Assembly: GCA_021397835.1 (NCBI GenBank)
Contig: JAJFZO010000747.1
Location: forward strand, 7,212,501-7,276,500
Source of the DNA: Moringa oleifera
Lineage: Eukaryota > Streptophyta > Magnoliopsida > Brassicales > Moringaceae
DNA length: 64,000 nucleotides
Direction of reading: 5' to 3'
Shown: positions 24,640 through 36,729 of the stretch, in pieces
Position numbering within the stretch: the first letter of the stretch is position 1
Layout of the letters: every line of letters begins with the position of its first letter
Translations under genes and position numbers: made by a program
The notes under the pieces: generated by a model
Databases searched by the model: none
What the model saw: only the letters and a program-made list of their open reading frames with translations
What the model was told of the DNA's origin: nothing

Positions 24640-26380
24640 GTGAAGTGATGGAATTAATCTCTTTATGGGAGTTATTAATGAGGAAGATCGCTCCAAGTTT
24701 GATTGAGAATATGGAAACATTGGTCGCTTCCTCGATATGAAGGTGGAAGACTCACTCATTAGAATAACCTTATATTTATAGGATCCGTCCTACCAATGTT
24801 TTAGTTTTAGTAACTTTGACCTAACTCCTACAATTGAAGAATATACATTACTATTGAGAATAGGATCCATCCTCTGAACCTTGTAAGATGTACTCGAACA
24901 GAAAAAAGCTAGTATATATTGACAAGCAGCTAGCTATCTTATTAGGGATATCTAGGCAAGATACTGAACTAGAAATAAGGTGTAGAGGAGAGGTTCACTT
25001 CATAAAGGGAGGATTTCTATTTAAATTTATCAAGCATTACATATCTAAAGATGTTGGAAGACATGGTCTAGCTCTTGTTATATATTAGATGTTGATGTTC
25101 CCTAAAGGTCAAAGACATGTGGATACTGCTATGGTTGACTTCTTCATTGCAATATATCATGAAATAAACCTAGACCTAACTATCTGGACACTTTGAGACA
25201 ACACTGTAAGAAAATCAAAGGTAGGATTTTGCTAAGGGGTATATTGTTATTGTTTGCCTAGCTACAAAGCCATTTTTCAGTCTCTAAGGCTTTCCTTAAA
25301 CCTTCAAAGAAATCTTTAGAAAATCTAGGATTGAATCAAAGATAATCTATAAGTGGACTAAGTTCCTATCATAGAGAACAAAAAAAGTCATCTAATGGGT
25401 ATGGATGTCTTATGAATCCATACTATTCAAACTAAGAAATGTTAGCTATGTACCATTATTAGGGATATGGGGAGGAATAAATTATACCCCATTGTTGGTT
25501 CTCAAACAATTAGGAATTAAACAATTTGTGCCAATTACGAGTAAACTTCTAGGTGGGGTATTTGAATACATCAAAACCACAACTTGTAATAAAGTGGATT
25601 AGATAGGGGAAGATTGAAAATGTCGTTCCTAGTGAAGAAAAAATAGGTTAACATGGTCACTTTTGAATACCCAAAACGAAAGTTGAAAAAAAATAAAGCA
25701 TGATTTAACCTCCCTGGTTGTCCTTAATTAAAATTCAGTGTGCAAAAAATCTTAAAAAGGCAAAAGTATAATGATTTTAAAAAGAAAGACAAGCATTGAA
25801 GGATGAAAGGACCAAGTTATAGTAAGAAATCAACTCATTCCAATACAAATTTCAAACTTAAGAAGAGATCACAATTAACATTAGTAAAGGAAAAGAAAAA
25901 GCTATGATCAAAAAGGAAGATTTAAAACAATTCTATAGGAGACAAAGGAAAGATCAAGCATCCAAAGAAGAAAAAGAATTTAAATGTTGTTTGAGAACAC
26001 AAAAGCTAAGAGAGAATATCAAGAAAGAGAAAAATAAAAAGCTTATGAGAAATTGAAAAGGCTAAATGAAGCCTTGCAAGACATATTAAGGGAAAAAAAG
26101 AGACTGAGGAAAATGATTTCTCTAAGTAAGGCACAACATAAAGAAAGGATGAAAGAAATTAGACAATATCAGCAATAGAAAAAGAGGAATACATGTATAA
26201 GCTAAACTAATTAATGCAATTATTAGATTAAGATCATCTATAGGTTAAATTAAAGAAAGCCTCAATGAATGCAAAATTCTAGGAAAATAAAGCAAGAGAA
26301 ATTTGTATCAGATGGTGCTGTGGTCAAGCAACTTATGCCAAAAATATTAATGTATAGATGTATTCAAAAATTAAAAAATA
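24640..26380 (+). pseudogene. Retroelement N-terminal domain (DUF7745-like) plus coiled coil
   Basis: Readable landmarks: DPSYQCFSFSNFDLTPTIEE (about 24,785-24,845), a middle part at 24,880-25,130, and NVSYVPLLGIWGGINYTPLL followed by VLKQLGIKQFVPIT (25,441-25,545). These match the repeated pattern of the plant retroelement-linked domain that I believe is catalogued as DUF7745. After 25,690 a long Lys/Glu-rich coiled-coil relic runs to about 26,300, as in family members. Stops are frequent. The role in the element is unknown; position makes it the N-terminal part of the gag polyprotein. Confidence 0.62.
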
Positions 26381-26649
26381 TAAAACCTCTCTCATAGGAC
26401 AATGCCGTAAAAAAGTTTTAGGCTTCCTAGATAGAACTTAAACATGTACCAAAATGAATATGATACATTCAAATATGGACCAAATATGAGATATTAGACA
26501 TGTTCTTGGGAAATTAATAAATGAACCATCATTTTCTTGGAAAAATGAACTTTTTGTTGACCATTTATGCATTCATGCATTGCATTTGCATGTGGTGCAT
26601 ATCATGCATTGCATATCCATAAATAAAAAAATAAATTAAAACCTCTTTC

Positions 26650-27760
26650 TACATAATGAAGAAGATTATAGGGAAGGTAAAGCAACCCCTGATCGTCAAG
26701 CAATACAACACCAGATCAAGAGTTTAAGCTACTAATATGGAGGACCATAACACATGATTGGAATGGCTCGAGAAGGCCTATGTCAAAATGCAAGTCGAAG
26801 TTTCCTAGGGGCATAAGGACTTACAAATAGAAACGAACTAACAATTCTTGTTGATGATGAAGTTGATTTGAAGTCTACTAAAAGGGAAAAATACTACTAA
26901 GGTACAAGTCCTAACTAGAGTACTAGGAAAGGAACTATTTATAGTCTAACAAACAAGGCATATAATTAGGAGATCATTTAAGAATATGTCGTCAGAACCG
27001 ATAATAGAACAAGGATGTAAGGGAAGCAACAAGGGTGGATAAAATACCATGGACCCTATTATTGTCCTAGATTTCGATGATCTAGTTGAACTACAAAAAT
27101 TAGGAATAGTCGGTGGAATCAACCAGAAGTTGATATCTAAAGTGGAATTCTTAACAAAAGAAATGAAAAAACTCCAAGGATCCATGGAGCACATTAGTAT
27201 AGACATAATGGATTTGAGTTTAATGACTAGATTGATGATTTACCAAAATTTAAAGCACCTAAATTTGATAGGTGTGATGAGACTAAATGCACAAAGGCAT
27301 ATTTATGTATCTACCTACATAAGATGCATGGCTATGAAAATAATCAAAAGCTCCCATACATTGATTTTAGGATAACTCGAAAGAGAAGCTTCGGATTGGT
27401 ACAATAATCTAGAGTCTTCCGAAATATAGTCCTAGATAGACTTAGCTAATGTTTTCTTGTGTGTTATCAGCACATGGAAGAGCTAGTTCCCAATCAAATC
27501 ACATTGCTGCAAAACATAAGCAAAATGGAAACTCAGAACTTTAAAGAATATACTTGATAATGTAGTCACAGTAAATTGATCGTGAATTAACTGACATGTT
27601 CTTAGGCACCTATAGCTCCATTGTATGAAAAATGTATCACGATGATCATGCAAAAAATTTTCAATCTAGTACAATTAGTAAAATTTATTAAAAATACTAT
27701 TTACGTAGGCAAACTTGAGAATTCGATTGCTACCAAGAAACCTTTCATGCCTAAAAAGAA
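26650..27760 (+). pseudogene. Ty3/gypsy gag relic
   Basis: The region 27,049-27,375 is open: MDPIIVLDFDDLVELQKLG and a stretch that, allowing for frame changes, reads as gag (a GTKCP-like block followed by H-[IL]-Y and KMHGYENN, then SFGLVQ-like ASDWYNNLES). This is the retrotransposon gag core that precedes the zinc knuckle. Later pieces at 27,480-27,740 continue in broken frames. No zinc knuckle was seen. Confidence 0.6.
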
Positions 27761-28359
27761 AGAATGAAAGGTGAAGTTTATTTCCCTACCTACGGGAATG
27801 GTTTAAAAAGTAACAAATATAACCATAAAAATAATTACTTCACCATAAATAAACCAAACCAATAAAGACCGTAAAGGTAGAGAGTGCCAATCAAGCTAAT
27901 TCCTTGCTCTTATAATGATCTTTACCTATAACTACTAAAGAAAAAATTAATAGCCCTAGTATGTGTGAGGCCTCTACAGCCCCTGTACCCTAGATGGTAC
28001 AATTCGATAATAACATGCAAATATCTTAATGAAGCTATAAGGCATAATTTACAAAATTGTTTAGCATTTAAAAGTACAATTTTTAATAAATGTCAAGGTT
28101 TTGGGCTTTGAAATGGAGGATAACATGAATATTGGAAAAAACCCGTTACTTACTCATGGTTAAAATTAGATTAACATGCTTGAAATTGATGAGCGGAAGG
28201 TTATGATGATGGAAGGGAGAAAAGTCTTCATCATACAAATAAAAATAACTACAGCAATGTTTGGCATGCTAAAGTTAGAAATAAAGATAAAGCGATCAAA
28301 ACTTTTGATAAAAGTGCATGCATCTTTTCCATATTCTATTAATTACACAATGCTTTGGA

Positions 28360-29660
28360 ATTATGATAAATAAATCTACATGGAGGATAAAGCTGGCAAC
28401 ATCATAGGCCTTAAGAAAATAATGAGTAGCAAATACTATGGGCTTGTGGAGGATAAAGAAAGCCAAGATGAAGAAAGAACTCCAGAGCCAATTAGAAAAG
28501 AAAAAGTTACAGAGAAGGCAAAGGAGAAAATAGAAAAAGAAAAGATTCAATCTAACACAGAGGATGAGGCTCTTGAATTCTTAAAATATGTTAAACACAA
28601 TGATTATAGTATCATGCACCAGTTGAAGAAGACTCCTACTAAAATATCATTGTTATTATCGATTTTCAATTTAGAGCCATACATGGAACCATTACTGAAA
28701 AATACCTATGTACCACACCAAATCTCTTAAGAGAAAATGGAGGATTTAGTAAGAAATATCACAACACATAATTTTATATCCTTTTTTGATGATGAAATAC
28801 CTCCAAAAAAAAAAAGGCATTAATCAAAGCTTTACACATATTTGTAGAATAAAAAGGTTTCACAATATCAAAGGTGTTGATGAGTAATGGAACGTCCTTG
28901 AATATCATGCCTTATTGTACTTTAGATAGATTACCTATGGATCTAAGCCATATGTAGAATAGTGCATTAACAATAATGGCATTTAATAAGTCAGACATTT
29001 TGATTCTAGGTGTAATGAGAATTCCCGCAAAAATTGGACCGGTAGAATACAACATGGAATTTCAAATAATGGACATTTTCCCTCATATAATGCTCTCTTA
29101 GGTAAACTCTGCATCCATAGAGTTAAAGCAGCACTTTCTACTTTTCATCAAAAGGTAAAAATGATAATAAAAAGGATCACATTGTCATTAAGCAAGCTAG
29201 GGAAGATATGATAACAATGGTCTTAAAAAAACACCTTTACAGTAAAGCTCCTGATAGAGAAGAATCAAGCTTTCAAACCCCTTAATACGTAAATGCAGGA
29301 AAATGTCTTTGGGCATAGAAGCGAAAATTATCAAAAAATATGATTATCTAACTAGTGAAAACAACAAGAAAAGGATGCCAAGTTAGCTGAAGGTTGGGGA
29401 AGAACTTGCAAGGAGTCATAAAAGCCATAGACCTCCTTAGAATAAAGATGAGCTTAGGTTATGAGCCATCAATAACAGATAAACAAATCATCAAAAAGAA
29501 TAAGGACATAGGAAGGCTAAGAGAAGACAACACGGATCCTATCAATTATAGTAAATCTTTACACAAAATTTACAAATTGGTTGGATTTTATGATGCCAAT
29601 AAAGGGTTGAAAATAAAGATCCCTTTGGAAGAAGATATTACTTACCTGACAGTCTAACCT
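28360..29660 (+). pseudogene. Ty3/gypsy aspartic protease region relic
   Basis: 28,380-28,730 is open: a Lys/Glu-rich linker and then EFLKYVKHNDYSIMHQLKKT, PTKISLLLSIFNLEPYMEPL and VPHQIS, the conserved lead-in to the protease. Then about 28,830-28,920 encodes VLMSNGTSLNIMPYCTLDRL in a broken frame; the family has D-[NT]-G-[SA]-S there, so the catalytic Asp is replaced by Ser. 29,020-29,110 holds the ILGVMRIPAKIGPVEY block. 29,394-29,657 is open and includes GKNLQGVIKAI and MSLGYEPS, the spacer between protease and RT. The retained landmarks match the usual order. Confidence 0.68.
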
Positions 29661-30159
29661 GAAAATAAATGTGATAGAAAATATATGAAAGGAAAAAAAA
29701 AAACAAGATATGTCCCAATTCATTGGGCTTTGTGTCGTATAACCAGATGGCCATTAAGATATCTCCTAAATACAAACCAATTGACATGTAATTCCCTTTT
29801 CATCAACAAACACATATCTTTTCTCATATTGTGTTTATCTCTCAAATCTCTTTATTACACTCCAAGTAAAAAAATTGCATTCTCATGTCCAGGGAATTCA
29901 GTAATGAATATCTCAATATTAATAATACTAAGGTAAATCCCAAAGAATTAACATTTTAAAATGTATCTAATTATGAAGACATTGAAAAACTGTGAATTAC
30001 CTCTAGAGATAACTAGACATATTAAGAAGGAGGAAAAAACAAACAATGCTTCATAAGGAGGAAATAAAATATGAATCCCCTAGATATAAGAAGGAAAAAC
30101 AAAAATAAAAATTGGTATGACTCTGGCCCATTCCATAAAGTGAAAGTTGATTAAATTGT

Positions 30160-30712
30160 TGAATAAATTCATCGATGTTTAGCATTATAAAAATATGCTA
30201 GGATTAAACAGAAGCATTGTAAAGCATAAGTTACCTCTAAAACTCGATTGCCTTCAGTTTAACAAAAACTCTGAAGATGGAGGTAGAAACATTGTTAAAG
30301 ATAAAGGAAGAGGTATAAAAATTACTAAATGTGGGATTCATTGTGGTCTAAAAATATGCTAAATGGATAGTGCATATGCCTAGGAAGGATGTCTGTATGT
30401 TAATTACAGAGATCTTAATTGGGCAAGTTTGAAGGACAAATTTTTGTTGTCTCACATAGATACCTTAATGGATAACACAATAAAATACTTGTTGTTCTCC
30501 TTTATTAACATGTATATGCTACATAACAAAATATTAATGGCATAGGAATATATGGACAAACTTTTTTCACTATGTGGGGAACATTTTGCTACTGAGTGAT
30601 GCCTTTCAGACTTAAAAATACAAGAAATACATATTAAAAAGCCATGGGCACATTGTTACATGAAATGATGCATAAATTCATAAAAGTGTAAATGGATGAT
30701 TATTGCAAGTGG
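30160..30712 (+). pseudogene. Reverse transcriptase, first half, ending at YxDD
   Basis: Reading across frames: ETLLKIKEEV and VGFIVV (30,285-30,350), a VPKKDG-like block near 30,380, NYRDLNWASLKDKF (30,400-30,442), HIDTLMDNT (30,455), and finally HEMMHKFIKV, stop, MDDY at 30,664-30,705. The last is the catalytic YxDD box with the Tyr codon turned into a stop. Past about 30,712 no RT can be read on this strand. The matching second half lies inverted at 32,269-31,720. Confidence 0.65.
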
Positions 30713-31000
30713 GGTTTCTACATGGGAAACTTGCAACATGAAAAAAGACAAAAGTCGCCACTAATCCTTTTAGGTATGATTGGACACCATAACAAAGTAA
30801 GGCTAACGGGAAAAAGAAAAAGTTGAAATTCTAGGTCTAGGATTTGATTACGCTTAGGGAAGGATTATCACCCTCAAAATGTCCATAATTGGTACCATTT
30901 GATTTTTTTTTAAAAAAAAAACAAAATTTAAGGTTATTTTGGTCAAACTACATAGGACTTCATACTTATTCTATCATGATATGCCAAAACATTTTTTAGG
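30713..31000. other. Retroelement non-coding piece
   Basis: The phrase aagtcgccactaatcctttt (near 30,750) followed by a tract ending in 'ggattatcaccctc' (near 30,870) resembles non-coding sequence found in LTR regions of large plant gypsy elements. No coding is seen. Its origin is inferred from phrase similarity only. Confidence 0.3.
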
Positions 31001-32269
31001 GAGAAGAAATAAGTTTGCATTAAGGCCAAGGTAGCTAGAGTATTGGCCATCTAATTTTCTTCCTTAGGATGATAATGAGATTTCACCTCAACGAAGTTTG
31101 TGAATAATTCTTTTGCAAATGTATGATATTCTATCAATTCAAGATGCTTTGTCATCAACTCCTTTTTTAACTAATAACTTATTATAGTCGACTCAACATA
31201 AACTTTCAAACATGTGATCTTTCTATCCGTTATTATTTTAAAACCTATAATGCAAGCTTCTTATTTCGCTACATTATTGGTAAAATTGAAATCTAACATG
31301 GTTATAAATGAACAATGTTGTCCATCTAAAGATTTTATCACTATCTCAATTCCATCCCTTAGTGCATTGAATGCTTCATCAAAGCACATTTGCCATGATT
31401 CTTTTTTTTTTTATTTCATCAATTGTAGTGATTAGATCTTCATTTAATAATTTGAATATGGTTGGTTAATAATCATTATTTGCAGGGTCTACTAAAAAAT
31501 TAGTTATTGTACTTTTTTTGTTTGATTTTTAGAAGACATACACAAGGTCATATTTTAATAATAACACTTGTTATCTTGCTAGCCTCCAACAAGGATGGTT
31601 TTTCGATCAAGTACTTTATTGGATCCAATTTGGCAATAATCCATGTAATATCTTAAAATTTATTAGTGTAGCCTATGTGTCACCCATGTCGTTGCATAGT
31701 AAATTTTCTTTATTGATGAATACTTTGCTTGTTAGTCTATGAATTTTTTAGTGAGATAATATCTAGTATATTCTTTCATTCATGTTTTATCTTACTATAC
31801 ATTACATCTTAATGATCTTTCATATACTATCACATAGAAAAACTATAGCTTTCTTAGAATTAGGGGCATTTGTATAGGCGAATTTAATAAATATGTCTTA
31901 ATTTTCTTGAACACTTATTGGCATTCTTCATTCTATTCTCCTAGATCTGTTTTCTTTAGTAACTTAAAAATGGGATAACATATATTTCTCATCTACGACA
32001 TAAAGTGAGATATGTAATTTAAAGATCCTAAAAGTCCTCTAACTTCTTTAATTATCCTAAGCAGAGGGAGATTTTAAATGGCTTTGATCTTATATAGATC
32101 AATCTCAATTCTATTTTTGTTTATGATGAATCTCAATAGTTTCCTTAATTTTACTTATGGACTGCTTGTTTGGATTTAATCTTTAACTTGTACTACCTTA
32201 AACTCTCAAACAGTTTTATCAAGTCCTTAACGACATCTTTTTCCTTTCGAAACTCTGCTATCATATCAT
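31000..32269 (-). pseudogene. Ty3/gypsy RT second half and RNase H relic
   Basis: On -, from the right edge: NDMIAEFRKEKDVVKDLIKL (32,269-32,205) follows directly after the YxDD position. Then come the RT thumb and connection (YKLKIKSKQ, KIELRLI, LKKLEDF) to about 31,720, a WVTHRL-type block near 31,690, DPIKYLIEKPSL near 31,610, and RNase H at about 31,400-31,000 (SWQMCFDEALRDGIEIVIKS, then NNVAKYEACIIGFKI, and KEENQMANTLATLA). Stops and shifts occur throughout. It is the piece missing from the plus-strand element at 24,590-30,712, which suggests an inversion; two separate elements remain possible. Confidence 0.65.
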
Positions 32270-34995
32270 TGTTGACACCTAATTTTACCTTTAAAGAAGT
32301 CTGGGCTACTACTAGGAGAATCTTCATTAAATGGAAAGCTTTAAATTTAAGATCAGAATTTAACTCCACTTTTTCAACTTAAGATTGAGACTTAACTTCG
32401 CATCTTCAATTAGATCAGGTCTCAGGCAAAATCAAAAATTTTCTAGGATCAAGACATTTTTTCACCCAAATTCAAGGTTAAGAGCTTTATAGATCGAAGT
32501 TTGAAGTCGAAGATCAAGATCAGGGTTTTCTTTCATCTAGTTCAAGGTAAAGAATTCCTCATATTAGGATAAAGCTTAAGTCGACAGTTTTTTTTAGATT
32601 GAGGTTTTGGAAAGCTAGACCTAGATTGGGATTTCTATCATTAAGGTCAAGATCAAAAGTTTTCCCATAAGGTTTTGGAGAATTCAATCCAAATAAGGAG
32701 ATTTTTTTTTCCTTTCTATCATTCAGTCCAAGATCAGGATTCCTTACTTCATTAGAGTTAAGTTTCAAATTTTAGATTGGCACTATCCTTTAAGAAAAAA
32801 TGGCAAGAGGAAGGAGTGCAAACAGAAGAACATTGATATTGATTAATTGTTATGGCAACTTGAAATTCCATTGAAAACTCAAGGAAATTTACATGAAAGG
32901 AAAAGTATATTTGAAGGCTTAACGGCTTCCTTATCAATTTTGGACAAGATGTGAGAGGGTTTTGAAAGAGAATCAAGTTTTGCAGAAGAGGCTACTGTTG
33001 TGGGTACTACTTTGATGACTAGATTTCTTCTTTGGTGACTCTCCTAATACCTAAGAATATCTTCTTACACTTAGTGTCTATGAGTTCATCAAAGTTGGCA
33101 TGTTCTTAGGCATCAATTGCTCCCTTCTTCACTTCCTCAAGTACCTCTAACTGCTAGGCTTTTAAAGCTTTTTTCTCTATAGCAACTTAAGCCCATAACT
33201 TCTCCTGCTCCTGTAGATGCTTTTTTTTAGCGAGTTGGAGTTGTAAAGCAACTTCCATCTTTGCTTTCTTTACTTCAGCTTTCCAAAAAGCAGTTTTTGA
33301 CTCTAGCTCCTCCTTTCAGATGTTAAGGTGGAGATGATTTGCACCATCTCTTGCCCCTTTTGATAAGCTTCTTATAGTGCATCCTCTACCTTTTTCCATA
33401 AGTCATCAATAGAGGTATAATTGGCATTGTTCTAAAGGACCATATAGGTATCATGAAGAACCTATAAATAAGGAAAAATCAATATTGCCAACCTAAACTA
33501 AAAAGAGTATTCAAAAGAAAGAAAAAGGAAAACTTACTTCGGTAAGATGAGTTAGAAAGTTATGGACTCTCCCCTTTCTCATTGTTGAGGCTCGCTCTTA
33601 AACATTAGAGGATAATATATTCTCATTCAAAAAGTGATGAATGAGTTCCCTTTTGTCTCTCAAGAGTAGAGGATTGCTCTATAGTCGGTTAAAGTCATCA
33701 AATGTAAGGAGCTTGGTGGGAATGGAAGTCCAGGAACCTTTCAATTCTTTTGCTTGAAACGTTGTAGCATAGCAAGAACCTCTTACAAAAGACCCAGAAG
33801 GGGTCTTCTTAATCCTGGCTATAATAAACTCTAACTTTCTTTTACCCAATGTTTGCATATTTGGAAAGGCGATCCTAATGAAATTAATAATTCCACAAAA
33901 ATCTTCAACAGTATCAAAAAGGATCCCACTAATAAGACAAATAAATTGGAGTAATCAATAAAAATATATTCTTCTTCTTCGAGAAGTGAGTCAAATGAGG
34001 AAACTACTAGCTGAAGGTTATAACTTAGAGCATAAAATTAGAGAGAGGAAAAAGAAGTAGCAGAATTTAAAGGAATGGAGTAAAGCCATTTAATCTTAAG
34101 AAGGTCATGGGTAGTAACATATGAAGATCCTAGGTTGGCCATAGAATTTAAAGGAAACACAAATAAAATATAAGAGGACTTATTGAGAAAGAGAAGCAAC
34201 AGTAGTTGGAGGGACATCGATGTTATGTAGAAATGCTTGATCTCAAAGAAGAAAGCATAATTAGGGGATTCGATGCTTTATGAATTGGGAGAAAATAATT
34301 TTGGGAGTCGAGGATAAATTTTTAGGGGAAGAGATGAAATAACCTTTAGAAGAAGCCATTAAGAAAAGAAGAAGCATGAAAGAGCTGCTAGACTTGACCT
34401 TTAACTCGCTTGACCGTTTTGGAAAGATGATGTCATGTGGCAGTAATAGGAGTTTTCATTCTTGGGGAGATGCCATATCACCAATGATGCACCTACAACA
34501 AGCTTCATCAAGTTGCTAAAAGATATAAACCTACCAGGTGTCAATAGCTTAGGATACCATGCATTAATAGCTTCCACCTGGCACAAGAAGAAGAAGACCT
34601 ACTATGCCACATGGCAATAGCAACATTTAATACAACAAGTAACTAAAATGTCATCTAGGCTAGCATGCAATTATAGCCTAAGCTACTCAGATATAGTGGC
34701 TGAGTAGACTAAGAGAATTAGCTACCTTTAAGTCTCTAAGTCTTGAAGAAATGTAATAAAAGAATCTTGCTTTCTTGAAGGGATAAGAGGAAATCAAGAT
34801 GATGCATTTTAGGGTAAGGAACAAGGATATGAATACCTCCATACCCTATTTTCGTAAATAAAATAATTTTGTTTAGAAATCCATGAGCACTACCATCCAT
34901 CCTTATCATTCTAAAAATTATTATATGTAAAAATCATGGGCATGCAATGCAGTAATAATAATAGTAAAAAACGCAAGAAACAACCAAGAAGGCAT
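32270..34995 (-). mobile_element. Retroelement E2 with gag-like gene only (relative of E1)
   Basis: The left edge is tgttgacacctaattttacc at 32,270, a typical plant LTR terminus, joined directly to the RT relic. The body to about 33,000 is non-coding; 34,060-33,000 is a gag-like relic on - related to E1. The right part (34,430-34,620) again has catgtggc-like motifs, and aagaatcttgctttcttgaa at 34,766 matches the E1 end. No pol genes were found. The outer right end is approximate. Confidence 0.45.
33000..34060 (-). pseudogene. Gag-like gene relic of E2
   Basis: The minus strand at about 33,830-33,560 encodes KKTPSGSFVRGSCYATTFQA, then KLLTFDDFNRL and NPLLLRDKRELIHHFLNEN. This aligns with the E1 stretch (PVGAPFSEGCRGHK, KILAFTDFNLLRGSPLLLKD). 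From 33,460 leftward a Lys/Glu-rich coiled-coil relic follows and ends near 33,000, as in E1. It is more damaged than E1. Function is unknown beyond retroelement gag-like. Confidence 0.5.
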
Positions 34996-35002
34996 TAAGA
35001 AA

Positions 35003-35090
35003 GTATTAAGATAGAATCAAAAAATTATTAAGATAGTATCAAAAAATTATTAAGATAACACCAAGAAAGTATTTAGATAGCAAAAAAGTG
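35003..35090. repeat. 22-base tandem repeat, four units
   Basis: The unit [gt]tattaagatagtatcaaa plus two or three A starts at 35,003, 35,025, 35,047 and 35,069. The first three are close copies and the fourth is degenerate. Confidence 0.85.
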
Positions 35091-36729
35091 AGAACTTTGT
35101 TCAATTGATCGATTTTTATTCATAGACGCACTAAAGAATTACAAGAGTGGAAGCAAGAATTGTACAAAAATTGAAACAAAACTTAAGGATGAGATCTTAT
35201 ACCTAATGTTCTTATTAGACAAATCTCAATCCTTGCCATTCTTTTGTCAATAGTAAAACTAGAATTGTGGAAGCTGTCAAATGCTCAAGACTCACTCACT
35301 TAAATGCCTATAGAGTATTGTTAAAATATTTCTTTCCATGAGTGCGAATGGCTTTTCCTTTCCGTTTTCCTTTCCTCTACTTTTTTCTGCCTTCCTTTCC
35401 TACCTTTTTTTTTTTCTTTGCCCTTAAGAGGAAACTTTTTAATACCTTTATTTATAGGAGCTTAGGAGGGGGGAAAGGGGATAAGGGGAGAAGAAATGCA
35501 GCTCTTAGCAGCCAAGCAATGTGGGATCAATGTAGTACAAACTTTGCATTTAACCAATATGTTTTTTCATCTCAATTCAAGGTATAACATAAAAGGAGAT
35601 CCCCTTGAGAAATTTAGTATGACTATCTTTTGAATCTTGACTTAATTTTAACATAAAATTTATAGTGTTCTCTCTTAGCTTTTGAATGCCATTAGAATCA
35701 CCTCATTTTGGATCATACACGAGAAAGTTATGATCGAAGCATTGCAACAGCATAGTTACTCACTCCATTTCATCACGTAAGTTCTGATTTGATTTTCGAT
35801 CAGATGTCGTGATAATAATTGAAGAATTACTACTTCAAAGCTATATATCTATTTTCAAAATTTTTAACACCTTTTAAATCAATCCATTTGGTATTTAAAA
35901 GAAAATGTTATGCTTAAAGTATTGCAACTGCAATAGTGGCCAATTTGTTTTAGTATCATGCATATTTGTCCTTAATTTTTAATCCAATCGAGGTTGAATC
36001 TTTAAATTCATAAAATTAAAAGGTTGTGAAGCTATCTTTTAGCTTTTTATAACATCTTGAATAACTTTAATTAGACTCAAACGAAAAACTTTTGCTCAAT
36101 ATACCACCATTACATTGAAGAAGAATAAGGCCATTGATTACTATAGAAGTATTAAGGTTTTATAGCCCCTACTTTCATACATGCTACATTGCACTTAAAT
36201 CAAATTTTCCTATCCAAACTTTGTTAGTATTGAAAAAATTACTTCCGAGTGTTCTTCTAGCAATAAAGTTTATCTTTTTAAGTAAACTCATTCATTTGTA
36301 GTAATATGGTCTAATAAATCCACATTTATTGCAAAAAATGACAAATTGAAACAATCTTCTATTTCTAAGTTCCCACTTTCTGAGAAAAATTTTTAATGTG
36401 AAAAGGCTTTTTAATAGTCCTAGAATCTCATGCAATAAAAGAATGCCTTTCTGGAGCAATGTTCATGGGTATCCTAAGCATCACATGAGTAGTTTAGAAA
36501 ACTTTCCTGGTATGGGCATTGAAGCAACTTTGGTAGCTTCTTTGACAAATACGGTATTTGAACTTGATATGCCATCATCATATCCAAGACCATAATGATC
36601 TCTACTGCTATTATTTATTGCCAGAATTTGATCTAATTTTTTTAATTTAAAATTCATCATCTTTAAAAATCTTTAAGTGTTTTCTAACTATGCTTATGGT
36701 CTTTGAAGTCGGTTTTCTTGTTTAGCAGC
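35091..36729. other. Intergenic or retroelement-derived stretch, no gene seen
   Basis: A long pyrimidine-rich stretch (35,350-35,430) and a purine-rich block with G runs (35,460-35,500) lie here. The phrase around 35,700-35,760 resembles non-coding parts of LTR elements. The open frames at 35,342-35,587 and 36,398-36,595 show no recognisable motif and are not called. Confidence 0.35.

Larger units (their letters stand above)
24590..30712 (+). mobile_element. Ty3/gypsy LTR retrotransposon remnant (gag-PR-RT)
   Basis: Decayed coding regions follow each other in Ty3/gypsy order on +: a large N-terminal domain with coiled coil (24,640-26,380), gag (26,650-27,760), protease region (28,360-29,660) and the first half of reverse transcriptase (30,160-30,712). 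The reading stops abruptly at the YxDD box. The long N-terminal domain is shared with a group of large plant gypsy-like elements. Many stops and frameshifts occur. LTRs, primer-binding site, RNase H and integrase were not found on this strand. Confidence 0.72.

Noticed and set aside
28296..28550. Minus-strand Phe/Leu-rich open frame
   Set aside because: It is the shadow of the Lys/Glu-rich protease lead-in on the plus strand; lysine and glutamate codons read as Phe and Leu on the other strand.
24590..32269. Possible integrated pararetrovirus (RT and RNase H present)
   Set aside because: Gene order and gag, protease and RNase H patterns are those of Ty3/gypsy retrotransposons. No movement-protein region was recognised.
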